Program-made: the position numbers and the translations under genes
Source of the DNA: UBA10107 sp964572885
Lineage (GTDB): Archaea > Nanobdellota > Nanobdellia > Woesearchaeales > UBA10107
NCBI GenBank assembly: GCA_964572885.1
Contig: CAZNFC010000017.1
Location: 1-15,118 of the forward strand
DNA: 15,118 nucleotides
Direction of reading: 5' to 3'
Part shown: piece after piece, positions 7,025 to 12,604 of the stretch
How the letters are laid out: each line of letters starts with the position of its first letter
Numbering within the stretch: the first letter of the stretch is position 1
The notes under the pieces: generated by a model
The model's input: the letters and a program-made list of their open reading frames with translations, nothing else
What the model was told of the DNA's origin: nothing
Databases searched by the model: none

Positions 7025-7380
7025 ATGTCGGTCAAATACCTCTTGAGGACAGATTTTTTGGAGAAGAAACACTTACTCTTGACATCAAAGGAAGGATTAG
7101 AATCCCTGCGGAGTATTTCAGGATCATTAAGAGAAGAAGCAAGAATGATCACTCATTGTATCTTGAAATAACAAAGAAAATAACCAATATCTATGATTTT
7201 TTATACATGCATCGAAATATAAAAGATTTTGACTGCAGAAGACTTGAAAAACTGGTTTATGACAGCAATGCCAGAATCATCGTCCCAGAAAAGATAAGAA
7301 GGAGGATGAGCATAAATAAAAGAATTGTTTTATATGCATCAAAGGATGGCGAATATTTATGCATGCGAAAATCAAAGTAA
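7021..7380 (+). CDS. MraZ/AbrB-like double-swapped-hairpin protein
   Basis: This 119-aa protein has two SpoVT/AbrB-like half-repeats: LTLDIKGRIRIPAEYFRII (18-36) and VYDSNARIIVPEKIRRRM (79-96), the latter followed by a strand-rich RIVLYASKDGEYL. Each half has the D-x(2-3)-R...(I/V)P signature that in MraZ forms the DNA-contacting loop. MraZ is a bacterial regulator of cell-division genes that binds tandem repeats; an archaeal copy is unusual, and this one is basic and shorter than the usual 140-150 residues. It begins within the cupredoxin stop codon (ATGA at 7021-7024), so it is translated from the same mRNA. DNA binding is inferred from the fold; its target is unknown. Confidence 0.65.
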   Translation: MNVGQIPLEDRFFGEETLTLDIKGRIRIPAEYFRIIKRRSKNDHSLYLEITKKITNIYDFLYMHRNIKDFDCRRLEKLVYDSNARIIVPEKIRRRMSINKRIVLYASKDGEYLCMRKSK

Positions 7381-7382
7381 GC

Positions 7383-7390
7383 TTTATATA
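7383..7390 (+). promoter_or_regulatory. TATA box of nth
   Basis: TTTATATA begins three bases after the previous stop codon and is centred 26 bp before ATG 7412. Nth therefore has its own promoter despite tight packing. Confidence 0.6.
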
Positions 7391-7411
7391 GGCTGATTCT
7401 AATATTTATTT

Positions 7412-8020
7412 ATGGATCCAAAGAAAGCCGTAAAACAATTGAGTGAACTGAAAAAATCAGGCAAATCAATGCGTTTGGCTGCAGAAGAGTGGAACAAGCC
7501 ATGGCAGACTTTGATTTCCATCATGCTTTCCGCAAGGACAAGAGACGAGACGACGATAAGAGTTTCTAATGAATTGTTCAGGAAATATAAAACGTCAAAA
7601 TCTTTGGGAAATGCTTCAGTAAGTCAGATACAAAAGATAATTAGGCCTGTGAATTTCTTCCGAAATAAATCAAATAATGTAAAAAATTGTGCTAAAATAC
7701 TTGCTTCAGAATATAATGGAAATCCTCCTCGTGATTTTGAAAAGTTGATCCAACTTCCCGGGGTAGGAAGGAAGACTGCAAATGTATTCTTGTCCGAATT
7801 CGGAGGAGATCATATCGGAGTCGATACACATGTAGATTATATCTCGCATTACTTAGGATGGACGAAAGGAAAGAACCAGGAACAGGTCGAATCAGATTTA
7901 AAAAATTTATTCCCAAGAAGATATTGGAGAATATTGAACAGGATTCTTGTAAGATTCGGAAAGACGCATATGTCAAGAAAAAAGAAGGATGAATTGCTGG
8001 ATAAGATAAAGAGATTATAA
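7412..8020 (+). CDS. nth: Endonuclease III-like DNA glycosylase/AP lyase without Fe-S cluster
   Basis: This HhH-GPD base-excision enzyme would remove oxidised pyrimidines and cut the strand by beta-elimination. The 202 residues contain the helix-hairpin-helix LPGVGRKTANVF (115-126) with catalytic Lys121, and the catalytic Asp138 in GVDTHV. These are essentially the E. coli positions (Lys120, Asp138). The usual C-terminal four-cysteine [4Fe-4S] motif is missing: the protein ends RFGKTHMSRKKKDELLDKIKRL, and Cys93 is its only cysteine. The end looks complete rather than truncated, because the length is close to canonical and basic residues replace the loop. It converges on the Nudix gene with a 6-bp overlap of stops. 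Confidence 0.9.
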   Translation: MDPKKAVKQLSELKKSGKSMRLAAEEWNKPWQTLISIMLSARTRDETTIRVSNELFRKYKTSKSLGNASVSQIQKIIRPVNFFRNKSNNVKNCAKILASEYNGNPPRDFEKLIQLPGVGRKTANVFLSEFGGDHIGVDTHVDYISHYLGWTKGKNQEQVESDLKNLFPRRYWRILNRILVRFGKTHMSRKKKDELLDKIKRL

Positions 8021-8674
8021 TATCTCAACGATCTCAGGGCTTCTTTTCCTGAAAGTATAAAGCTTTGCAGGCCTGTGGCTTACATCATGATTCACTTCTT
8101 TGGTGTCTTTTATTATATTCAAAGACAGTATCTTCTTCCTGAAGTTTCTTTTGTCAAGGACTTTTCCAAGTATGACTTCATATACGTTCTGGAGTTCTGT
8201 CAATGTGAATCTTTCAGGTACCAGAGAATATGCTACATTGGTGTATTCCAATTTCCATCTCAATCTCTGCAGAGCATACGAGACTATCTTTTCATGGTCG
8301 AACGCCAGTTTTGGAAGATGTTTCACAGAACACCACTGGACTCCAGACACTCCTGTCGCTGCCTGCAATTTTATCTTATCTGAATTTATCAATGCGAAAT
8401 AAGCTACAGTTATTATCCTTCCTCTCGGATCCCTTTTAGGATCTCCAAGGCTGTAAAGCTGTTCAAGATAGACATCTCTTACACCAGTCTCTTCAAAAAG
8501 AGACCTTTTCGCAGATTCTTCAAGCGATTCATTCATCTTTATGAATCCGCCGGGCAAAGCCCACATGTTCCTGAAAGGCTCTGAATTCTTTTTTACAAGA
8601 AGGATCTTAAGATCGTCATCCTTGACTGTCAATATCGCAACATCTATAGTCACAGAGGAATGGTTATGTTCCAT
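8015..8674 (-). CDS. NrtR-like Nudix domain plus winged-helix protein
   Basis: This 219-aa protein has an N-terminal Nudix domain (about 5-140) and a C-terminal winged helix (about 150-215; FTLTELQNVYEVILG, then LDKRNFRKKIL), the layout of the NrtR family of ADP-ribose-sensing regulators and related hydrolases. The Nudix box is G43-x5-E49-x7-R57-S58-L-F-E61-E62-T-G-V. The glutamate normally after Arg (RExxEE) is Ser58, while the EE pair is intact. Loss of that metal/catalytic residue argues for weakened hydrolysis and a sensor-regulator role; this is an inference. An ADP-ribose pyrophosphatase-like activity is the alternative. ATG 8674 is supported by a TATA box 26 bp upstream. It is divergent from the candidate RNA. 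Confidence 0.85.
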   Translation of the reverse strand: MEHNHSSVTIDVAILTVKDDDLKILLVKKNSEPFRNMWALPGGFIKMNESLEESAKRSLFEETGVRDVYLEQLYSLGDPKRDPRGRIITVAYFALINSDKIKLQAATGVSGVQWCSVKHLPKLAFDHEKIVSYALQRLRWKLEYTNVAYSLVPERFTLTELQNVYEVILGKVLDKRNFRKKILSLNIIKDTKEVNHDVSHRPAKLYTFRKRSPEIVEIL

Positions 8675-8694
8675 GATAAGAATTATTTTATTCT

Positions 8695-8705
8695 CTATTT
8701 TTAAA
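8695..8705 (-). promoter_or_regulatory. TATA box of the Nudix-wHTH gene
   Basis: Minus-strand TTTAAAAATAG is centred 26 bp before ATG 8674. If the protein regulates itself, its site should lie around here. Confidence 0.55.
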
Positions 8706-8710
8706 CTTAG

Positions 8711-8720
8711 CTTTTATAAG
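8711..8720 (+). promoter_or_regulatory. TATA box predicted for the structured RNA
   Basis: CTTTTATAAG closely resembles the nth box and its context (AAGC before TTTATA there, TAGC before TTTTATAAG here). The 26-bp rule seen for other genes predicts a plus-strand start at about 8742, the first base of the 8-bp stem. Confidence 0.4.
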
Positions 8721-8741
8721 AAATTAAAAGCCGAAACGACG

Positions 8742-8797
8742 GTAATTGCGGAGGTTATAGTGGAGTGATAATCTAAACTGCAATTACGCCGCTCGGC
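8742..8797 (+). ncRNA. Candidate structured RNA (long interrupted hairpin), unknown class
   Basis: There is a perfect 8-bp stem between GTAATTGC (8742-8749) and GCAATTAC (8780-8787). Inside it, AGGTTAT (8752-8758) pairs with ATAATCT (8768-8774) with one G-U pair, closing a 9-nt loop AGTGGAGTG. Outside it, GCCGA (8730-8734) pairs with TCGGC (8793-8797). The segment is much more GC-rich at its base than the flanks and holds no gene. No tRNA T-loop, ACA box or convincing C/D boxes were found. On the minus strand the same hairpin is followed by a T-rich run (TTTTAATTTCTT), so it could instead terminate the 68-aa gene's transcript. Strand and ends are uncertain. Confidence 0.4.
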
Positions 8798-8826
8798 CGG
8801 TATCGTGATTTATGCTGCATTTCACC

Positions 8827-9033
8827 TCATGTAGTACGCCGTTCAATAGGACCGAACATATCATGCTCATATTTTGCATAAAATATTACTGCGTCTCTGT
8901 TAGGGGCCCTTATTATGAATTCTCCGCTTCTCAATACATAAGATTCTTTTCCATCTTCTCTTTTGTGTTCTACACTCATTCCTGCATGTTTGGTCAGGTA
9001 TCTCAAAGCATCCGTCAAGGTCTCTATGTTCAT
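8827..9033 (-). CDS. Small hypothetical protein, 68 aa
   Basis: This small soluble protein is not recognised. Its first 18 residues are probably helical (IETLTDALRYLTKHAGM), followed by a charged strand-rich part (GKESYVLRSGEFIIRAPNRDAVIFYAKY). There is no membrane segment and no cysteine. Unlike almost every other gene here, it has a real Shine-Dalgarno element, GAGG about eight bases before ATG 9033, and a predicted 5' leader of roughly 45 nt from the TATA box at 9098-9108. A short dyad lies at the predicted transcription start. The regular ORF, the SD and the regulated-looking promoter support a real gene. It sits between the candidate RNA and ogg; function unknown. Confidence 0.6.
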   Translation of the reverse strand: MNIETLTDALRYLTKHAGMSVEHKREDGKESYVLRSGEFIIRAPNRDAVIFYAKYEHDMFGPIERRTT

Positions 9034-9040
9034 TTTGGGT

Positions 9041-9047
9041 TCCTCAC
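9041..9047 (-). promoter_or_regulatory. Shine-Dalgarno element of the 68-aa gene
   Basis: Minus-strand GTGAGGA contains GAGG complementary to the 16S rRNA 3' end and stands about eight bases before ATG 9033. It fixes that start and shows that this mRNA is not leaderless. Confidence 0.5.
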
Positions 9048-9079
9048 AATTTATTAGTGTTATTATTACATTAACTTAT

Positions 9080-9092
9080 TGTATGAAATACA
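9080..9092. promoter_or_regulatory. Dyad TGTAT-N3-ATACA at the 68-aa gene start site
   Basis: A perfect 5+5 inverted repeat with a 3-bp centre is flanked by imperfect outer arms (CTTA/TAAG). It lies just downstream of the minus-strand TATA box and over the predicted initiation site, a position where a bound repressor would block transcription. Confidence 0.35.
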
Positions 9093-9097
9093 CTTAA

Positions 9098-9108
9098 GTA
9101 TATAAATT
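9098..9108 (-). promoter_or_regulatory. TATA box of the 68-aa gene
   Basis: Minus-strand AATTTATATAC lies about 70 bp before ATG 9033, much farther than for the other genes, implying a leader of about 45 nt. Confidence 0.5.
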
Positions 9109-9149
9109 TTTTGTTCGGGAAGAAGGTAGTGAAGCAATAAGCCTATTAA

Positions 9150-9157
9150 TATATAAT
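9150..9157 (+). promoter_or_regulatory. TATA box of ogg
   Basis: TATATAAT is centred 26 bp before ATG 9179. Leaderless. Confidence 0.55.
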
Positions 9158-9178
9158 TTTCCATATAGAAAATAATCA

Positions 9179-9853
9179 ATGAAAAAGATTATTAGCACTT
9201 CAATATCAACAAAATACATGAGCCTTATCTCAGACGTCAAAAGACTCCAGAAGGAGCCGATAGGAGATACTGTAGGAACAAGATTGGGGCAGTTTTCAGC
9301 CTTCAAATCAAAGCCAAATAATGAGTGGTTCTCTGAGCTTTGCTTTTGCTTATTGACGGCGAATTCAAAAGCAAGGACTGCAATAAAGATACAGAAAGAG
9401 CTTGGTCATGAAGGATTCAAGAACAAGACTCTGAAAGAAGTCACTGAATGCATAAGAAGGAACAAGCATAGATTCCATAATAACAAGGCAAGATTCATAG
9501 TTGAAGCAAGAAAATTCACAAACATAAAAGACATCATCACAGATTTAGCCGAGAAGGAAGGGCAGACAGGAGCAAGAGAGTTCTTAGTTAAAAATATAAA
9601 AGGATTGGGATATAAGGAATCTTCCCATTTCTTAAGGAATGTAGGATATTTTGACTTGGCGATATTGGACAGGCATATTCTGAATTTGATGATTGAGAAT
9701 AAAATAATTAAAGAAAAGCCTAAGTCATTGAATAAAAAGAATTACTTAGACATTGAATTAAAATTCAGGAAATTAGCAGATAAATTAGATATGTCATTGG
9801 CAGAATTAGACTTGTATATGTGGTATATGAAAGCAGGAGAAGTATTAAAGTGA
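9179..9853 (+). CDS. ogg: 8-oxoguanine DNA glycosylase/AP lyase, Ogg2 family
   Basis: This repair enzyme excises 8-oxoguanine and nicks the abasic site. Its 224 residues match the archaeal Ogg2 type represented by M. jannaschii Ogg. The helix-hairpin-helix GLGYKESSHFLRNVGY (142-157) carries catalytic Lys146, and LAILDRHIL (160-168) carries catalytic Asp164. SELCFCLLTANSKA (52-65) is the family's N-terminal core motif. Like other Ogg2 proteins it lacks the N-terminal beta domain of Ogg1. ATG 9179 is supported by its own TATA box. The stop converges with the 181-aa gene, overlapping by 9 bp. Together with nth and the Nudix gene it forms a loose oxidative-damage neighbourhood, although each gene has a separate promoter. 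Confidence 0.92.
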   Translation: MKKIISTSISTKYMSLISDVKRLQKEPIGDTVGTRLGQFSAFKSKPNNEWFSELCFCLLTANSKARTAIKIQKELGHEGFKNKTLKEVTECIRRNKHRFHNNKARFIVEARKFTNIKDIITDLAEKEGQTGAREFLVKNIKGLGYKESSHFLRNVGYFDLAILDRHILNLMIENKIIKEKPKSLNKKNYLDIELKFRKLADKLDMSLAELDLYMWYMKAGEVLK

Positions 9854-10390
9854 TTTATCTTTTGCGCCGTTATCTCTTTCCGTGATTTCTTTTAGATATA
9901 ATGATATATGTTCCAATGAACCTGCCATATTTTCCGGTGTCAATCCGCTTTGCAGACAGCTTTCAGCCAAATATCTCCACAATTTGAATCTTTTAATCTC
10001 TTTCCTGCAGTATATCTCCATTAATGCTATATTTAGTCCTGCCCTGATTCCTTTTCCATAATTCTCAATTTTCCAGTCGTATCCTAGTCTGGAAATTACT
10101 TCTTGCGATCTTTCACTTGAGAATACATCTCTGACTTCATGACTGATTTCTTCAGGAACTTTCGAGAATATATCTTGTATAGCAAGCATTTCTTCCAATG
10201 TTGGCATACGTATGATGCTTTTCTTTGATTCTTCCTTGAAATCAGATAATGCCTGATATAATCCGGAATAATTTCTTACTCCTCTTAATTTATCGACAAG
10301 GACGTAAGGCTCGTCATATTCAGACAATATACTAAGTCCTCTATCCAGTCGTAATAATGTTCCGACGCCGCATTGTTCCACTAATCCCAT
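9845..10390 (-). CDS. Hypothetical soluble protein, 181 aa
   Basis: I do not recognise this protein. It is soluble and mostly helical, with a start of MGLVEQCGVGTLLRLDRGLSIL, a middle section EEMLAIQDIFSKVPEEISHEVRDVF and a C-terminal helix pair around KRFKLWRYLAESCLQSGLTPENM. There is no signal peptide, membrane segment or zinc motif (its three cysteines are scattered). ATG 10390 is supported by a minus-strand TATA box 26 bp upstream. It lies 46 bp downstream of the pyrophosphatase gene on the same strand but appears to have its own promoter. Its stop overlaps that of ogg by 9 bp. Confidence 0.75.
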   Translation of the reverse strand: MGLVEQCGVGTLLRLDRGLSILSEYDEPYVLVDKLRGVRNYSGLYQALSDFKEESKKSIIRMPTLEEMLAIQDIFSKVPEEISHEVRDVFSSERSQEVISRLGYDWKIENYGKGIRAGLNIALMEIYCRKEIKRFKLWRYLAESCLQSGLTPENMAGSLEHISLYLKEITERDNGAKDKSL

Positions 10391-10410
10391 TCAAGCAACA
10401 AGAAATAGCT

Positions 10411-10422
10411 ATCTTTTAAACC
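10411..10422 (-). promoter_or_regulatory. TATA box of the 181-aa gene
   Basis: Minus-strand GGTTTAAAAGAT, centred 26 bp before ATG 10390, sits in the 46-bp gap after ppa. Confidence 0.5.
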
Positions 10423-10436
10423 TTTCTTATTGGATT

Positions 10437-10964
10437 TTAGAATTTCTTATTATAAGAATCCATTCCTGCTTTGATCATTTTTCTGGCAGTTTCAGGTCCT
10501 TTCAAGCTCAATATCTTGACTTTCTTTCCCTGAAGCTGCTTGTATACTTCAAAGAAATGCTTTATCTCGTTTATTCTGTGCATTGATAAGTCCTTTATGT
10601 CTTTGATGTGGCTTACTCTTGGATCTCCTGAATGCATAGCTATTATCTTGTCGTCTCTGTCTTTTCCGTCGTATAATTCAAGAACTCCGATAGGTCTTAC
10701 TTTCACAATAACTCCAGGATAGATTGGGTAGTTTGAAATAATTAGCACATCAACTGGGTCTTTATCTGGAGCATAAGTTCTTGGAATGAATCCATAATCT
10801 CCAGGATAATGCACAGAAGAATACAAGACTCTGTCTAATTTAATCAATCCTGTCTCTTTGTCCAATTCGTATTTTAGAACTCCGTCTCTTGGCACTTCAA
10901 TTATCACATTTACTTCGTTCGGAGCATTGTTTCCTACAGGAACATCATGCCAAGGGTGTGTCAT
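10437..10964 (-). CDS. ppa: Family I inorganic pyrophosphatase
   Basis: This cytosolic enzyme hydrolyses pyrophosphate to two phosphates, pulling nucleic acid, tRNA-charging and nucleotide-sugar reactions forward. Its 175 residues are the normal prokaryotic length. Visible features are NVIIEVPRDG near 19-28 with the substrate-binding KYELDKETG, SSVHYPGDYGFIPRTY (49-64), the metal-binding signature DKDPVDV (67-73), the second acidic cluster DGKDRDDKIIA (99-109) and the C-terminal HFFEVYKQLQGKKV. All expected catalytic aspartates appear to be present. It is read toward the 181-aa gene and stands behind its own TATA box. Confidence 0.97.
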   Translation of the reverse strand: MTHPWHDVPVGNNAPNEVNVIIEVPRDGVLKYELDKETGLIKLDRVLYSSVHYPGDYGFIPRTYAPDKDPVDVLIISNYPIYPGVIVKVRPIGVLELYDGKDRDDKIIAMHSGDPRVSHIKDIKDLSMHRINEIKHFFEVYKQLQGKKVKILSLKGPETARKMIKAGMDSYNKKF

Positions 10965-10983
10965 GATAAATTCAGAAAGAAGC

Positions 10984-10996
10984 TTATTTTTAAATC
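10984..10996 (-). promoter_or_regulatory. TATA box of ppa
   Basis: Minus-strand GATTTAAAAATAA is centred 26 bp before ATG 10964. It partly abuts the 3' end of the ZIP gene. Confidence 0.55.
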
Positions 10997-10999
10997 TTG

Positions 11000-11719
11000 T
11001 TATACCAAAGAAGTAAGAACTATTATCAATACAACTCCAAATAGCATCGCAAATACAGTCTTATATGAATTATGATGATGTGTTTCAGGCAGTAAGCTCG
11101 AAGCTCCTATGTAGATGAATTCTCCCACAAAGAATGCAAGAAGGTATGCAAGTACATATTCTGGTATAGAAAACATTGAAGCAAGAAATACTCCGAGCAA
11201 AGGTGCCAAAGCATCCATCATCAGGAACATCTTTGCTTTCTTTGTTGATTGCTTGTTCTTCATCATCAAAACAATTGTATTTACTCCATCAGTCATGTCA
11301 TGGCATATCACTGCAAGAGCAACGATCAATCCTATAGCGGCGCTTGCCTGGAATGCTATTCCAATCGCAGCTCCGTCCAAAAAGCTATGGATTACTAAGC
11401 TTCCTGCTCCTATCGGACCCATTATATGTCCATGCGAATCTCCATCATGTAAATGGTGAGTCAAAAAGAACTTCTCTATTAAACTGTAAAAGAAAAATGA
11501 AACTACAACCGTAATCATTATTGTCCTAAGCTCTATTCCTGATTTATTTGCGATTTCAAGGCTCTCAGGAAATAAATCAAGGAAGGAAACTGCAATTATG
11601 CTTCCTGCAGCAAATGCAAAGAAATAATGCAGTGCTTCCTTAAATCTAAGTATCATAAATCCTCCGAATAAAGTGGAGAAGAACGTTGCAAATGCCAGAC
11701 CAATAAGCAATGTATTCAT
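11000..11719 (-). CDS. ZIP-family metal transporter
   Basis: This is a 239-aa transporter, presumably importing zinc or another divalent metal. There are about eight hydrophobic segments. Helix 4 has HSFLDGAAIG (111-120), the classic ZIP metal-site motif with His111 and Asp115. Helix 5 has CHDMTDG with His140, Asp141 and Asp144, where many ZIPs have HExxxG. A histidine-rich cytoplasmic loop THHLHDGDSHGH (87-98) and a late GEFIYIGASSLLPETHHH (199-216) are also typical. The layout is closest to the GufA/ZupT-like branch. It is divergent from a Fur-family regulator across 59 bp and shares its TATA element, so metal-dependent repression is likely. Zinc is the most probable substrate, but iron or manganese cannot be excluded. 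Confidence 0.93.
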   Translation of the reverse strand: MNTLLIGLAFATFFSTLFGGFMILRFKEALHYFFAFAAGSIIAVSFLDLFPESLEIANKSGIELRTIMITVVVSFFFYSLIEKFFLTHHLHDGDSHGHIMGPIGAGSLVIHSFLDGAAIGIAFQASAAIGLIVALAVICHDMTDGVNTIVLMMKNKQSTKKAKMFLMMDALAPLLGVFLASMFSIPEYVLAYLLAFFVGEFIYIGASSLLPETHHHNSYKTVFAMLFGVVLIIVLTSLV

Positions 11720-11741
11720 TATATTAAATCTAAAGCCAAAG

Positions 11742-11750
11742 TATATAAAT
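11742..11750. promoter_or_regulatory. Shared bidirectional TATA element for ZIP and Fur-family genes
   Basis: TATATAAAT reads as TATA on both strands. It is 27 bp from ATG 11719 of the ZIP gene (leaderless) and 33 bp from ATG 11779 of the regulator, giving the latter a leader of only a few bases. Confidence 0.5.
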
Positions 11751-11775
11751 CTTATTGATTCTTATTATCAATAAG
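11751..11775. promoter_or_regulatory. Fur/Zur-type operator dyad
   Basis: A perfect 9+9 inverted repeat, CTTATTGAT (11751-11759) and ATCAATAAG (11767-11775), has a 7-bp centre. It directly abuts the shared TATA element, covering the BRE position of the ZIP promoter and the initiation region of the regulator gene. Size, symmetry and position fit a Fur-family operator that represses both genes. Confidence 0.65.
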
Positions 11776-11778
11776 AAA

Positions 11779-12144
11779 ATGGCAGATTTAAGGAAAACAG
11801 CACAGAAGAACATACTGGATAATGAATTAAAAGGATTTAATTCGTTCTTTTCAGCAGAAGAGCTATTTAATAAAGTTAAGAGCAAGAAGATAGGAATAGC
11901 AACGGTTTACAGATTTCTTAATGAAGCCGAGAAAAAACATGATGTTCATTCCTATTTGTGCAATAGAAAGTCTCTATATTCAAGAAACAGTCATAATCAC
12001 TGCCATTTCATATGCCAAAACTGCGATAAGATGGTTCATTTCAGTGTTGATTCTATTGATCCCATAACTAAAAAGATAAAAGGAGACATCTGCCATTTCC
12101 AGATAGAAGTCTCAGGAATATGTCAAGAATGTAATAAAAAGTAA
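11779..12144 (+). CDS. Fur-family metal-dependent repressor (Zur-like)
   Basis: This is a metal-sensing DNA-binding repressor. With ATG 11779 the protein has 121 residues. Its N-terminal winged helix contains SAEELFNKVKSKKIGIATVYRFLNEAE (25-51), where GIATVYRFL is the Fur recognition helix. The dimerisation domain has SHNHCHFICQNC (71-82), matching the Fur HHHHxxCxxC pattern, and CQEC (C115/C118), giving the two CxxC pairs of the structural zinc site. Regulatory-site ligands probably include the His72/His74/His76 group. A TTG start at 11755 is rejected: it lies inside the operator dyad, and the predicted transcription start is downstream of it. Adjacency to a ZIP transporter favours zinc sensing. 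Confidence 0.9.
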   Translation: MADLRKTAQKNILDNELKGFNSFFSAEELFNKVKSKKIGIATVYRFLNEAEKKHDVHSYLCNRKSLYSRNSHNHCHFICQNCDKMVHFSVDSIDPITKKIKGDICHFQIEVSGICQECNKK

Positions 12145-12149
12145 AGATT

Positions 12150-12551
12150 TTAGAAATGCTCTTTCTTAAGCAATACTTTCTCTAAGCTTGCTTTTCCGTT
12201 TCCGTATATTATCACAACAAAGAATGCAGCTAAGTAAAGCAATGCCAACTCTCCGCCGTTAGCATAAGGCAGTATAGATTTAGGGAAATGCACTATTCCT
12301 AATGCTCCTATCATATCTATGCCCCCTAATACAGCAGCCAATCTTGCAAATAATCCTAATGCAATCAATGGACCAGCTATTGTTTCAATAAGTCCAGCTG
12401 TCCAAAGCAAGCTGAACATAGGTGCAACCATCTTTGAACCGAACAATCCGAACAGTTTTTGCCCTCCGTGGACAAAGAACAGAAAACCGATTATTACTCT
12501 AAACACAACGTATAGTTTGTCGTGATGTCTCTTAAAATACTTATTTAACAT
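12150..12551 (-). CDS. DoxX-family membrane protein
   Basis: This 133-aa protein has four hydrophobic segments (about 14-30, 43-70, 72-90 and 98-115). It carries the DoxX-family opening RVIIGFLFFVHGGQKLFGLFG and the GLIETIAGPLIALGLFARLAA helix pair. Family members are small membrane proteins linked to quinone or thiosulfate oxidoreductases, sulfur metabolism or redox stress, but most, like this one, have no proven reaction. It converges on the Fur-family gene with a 5-bp gap between stops, so it is not part of that operon. ATG 12551 is supported by a TATA box 26 bp upstream. Confidence 0.88.
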   Translation of the reverse strand: MLNKYFKRHHDKLYVVFRVIIGFLFFVHGGQKLFGLFGSKMVAPMFSLLWTAGLIETIAGPLIALGLFARLAAVLGGIDMIGALGIVHFPKSILPYANGGELALLYLAAFFVVIIYGNGKASLEKVLLKKEHF

Positions 12552-12570
12552 ATTACAACTTCAAGTCAAT

Positions 12571-12582
12571 GTATTTATAAAT
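12571..12582 (-). promoter_or_regulatory. TATA box of the DoxX-like gene
   Basis: Minus-strand ATTTATAAATAC, centred 26 bp before ATG 12551, is a strong match. Confidence 0.6.
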
Positions 12583-12604
12583 ATTTCGTACATTTGGAAG
12601 ATAT

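Noticed and set aside
6743..7152. Minus-strand frames opposite the cupredoxin and MraZ-like genes
   Set aside because: Both plus-strand proteins have recognisable motifs, while the antisense products have none.
8075..8439. Overlapping plus-strand frames opposite the Nudix gene
   Set aside because: They are antisense shadows without promoters. Their composition follows from the complement of a conserved protein.
8728..8800. tRNA or pseudouridylation-guide reading of the hairpin region
   Set aside because: No T-loop or D-loop consensus and no 7-nt anticodon loop on either strand. No ACA box follows the stem at the expected distance, and the GGAGUGA loop is only weakly kink-turn-like.
8773..8820. 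15-residue minus-strand ORF after the 68-aa gene, preceded by GAGGTGA
   Set aside because: The SD-like sequence is only two bases from the ATG and belongs to the end of the previous gene. The peptide overlaps the hairpin and has no other support.
11755..11778. TTG start for the Fur-family protein
   Set aside because: It lies inside the operator dyad and upstream of the predicted transcription start. ATG 11779 gives the normal family N-terminus.
12568..12594. AATGTA/TACATT inverted repeat around the DoxX TATA box
   Set aside because: It has only six pairs across an AT-rich 15-bp centre, which is easily expected by chance.
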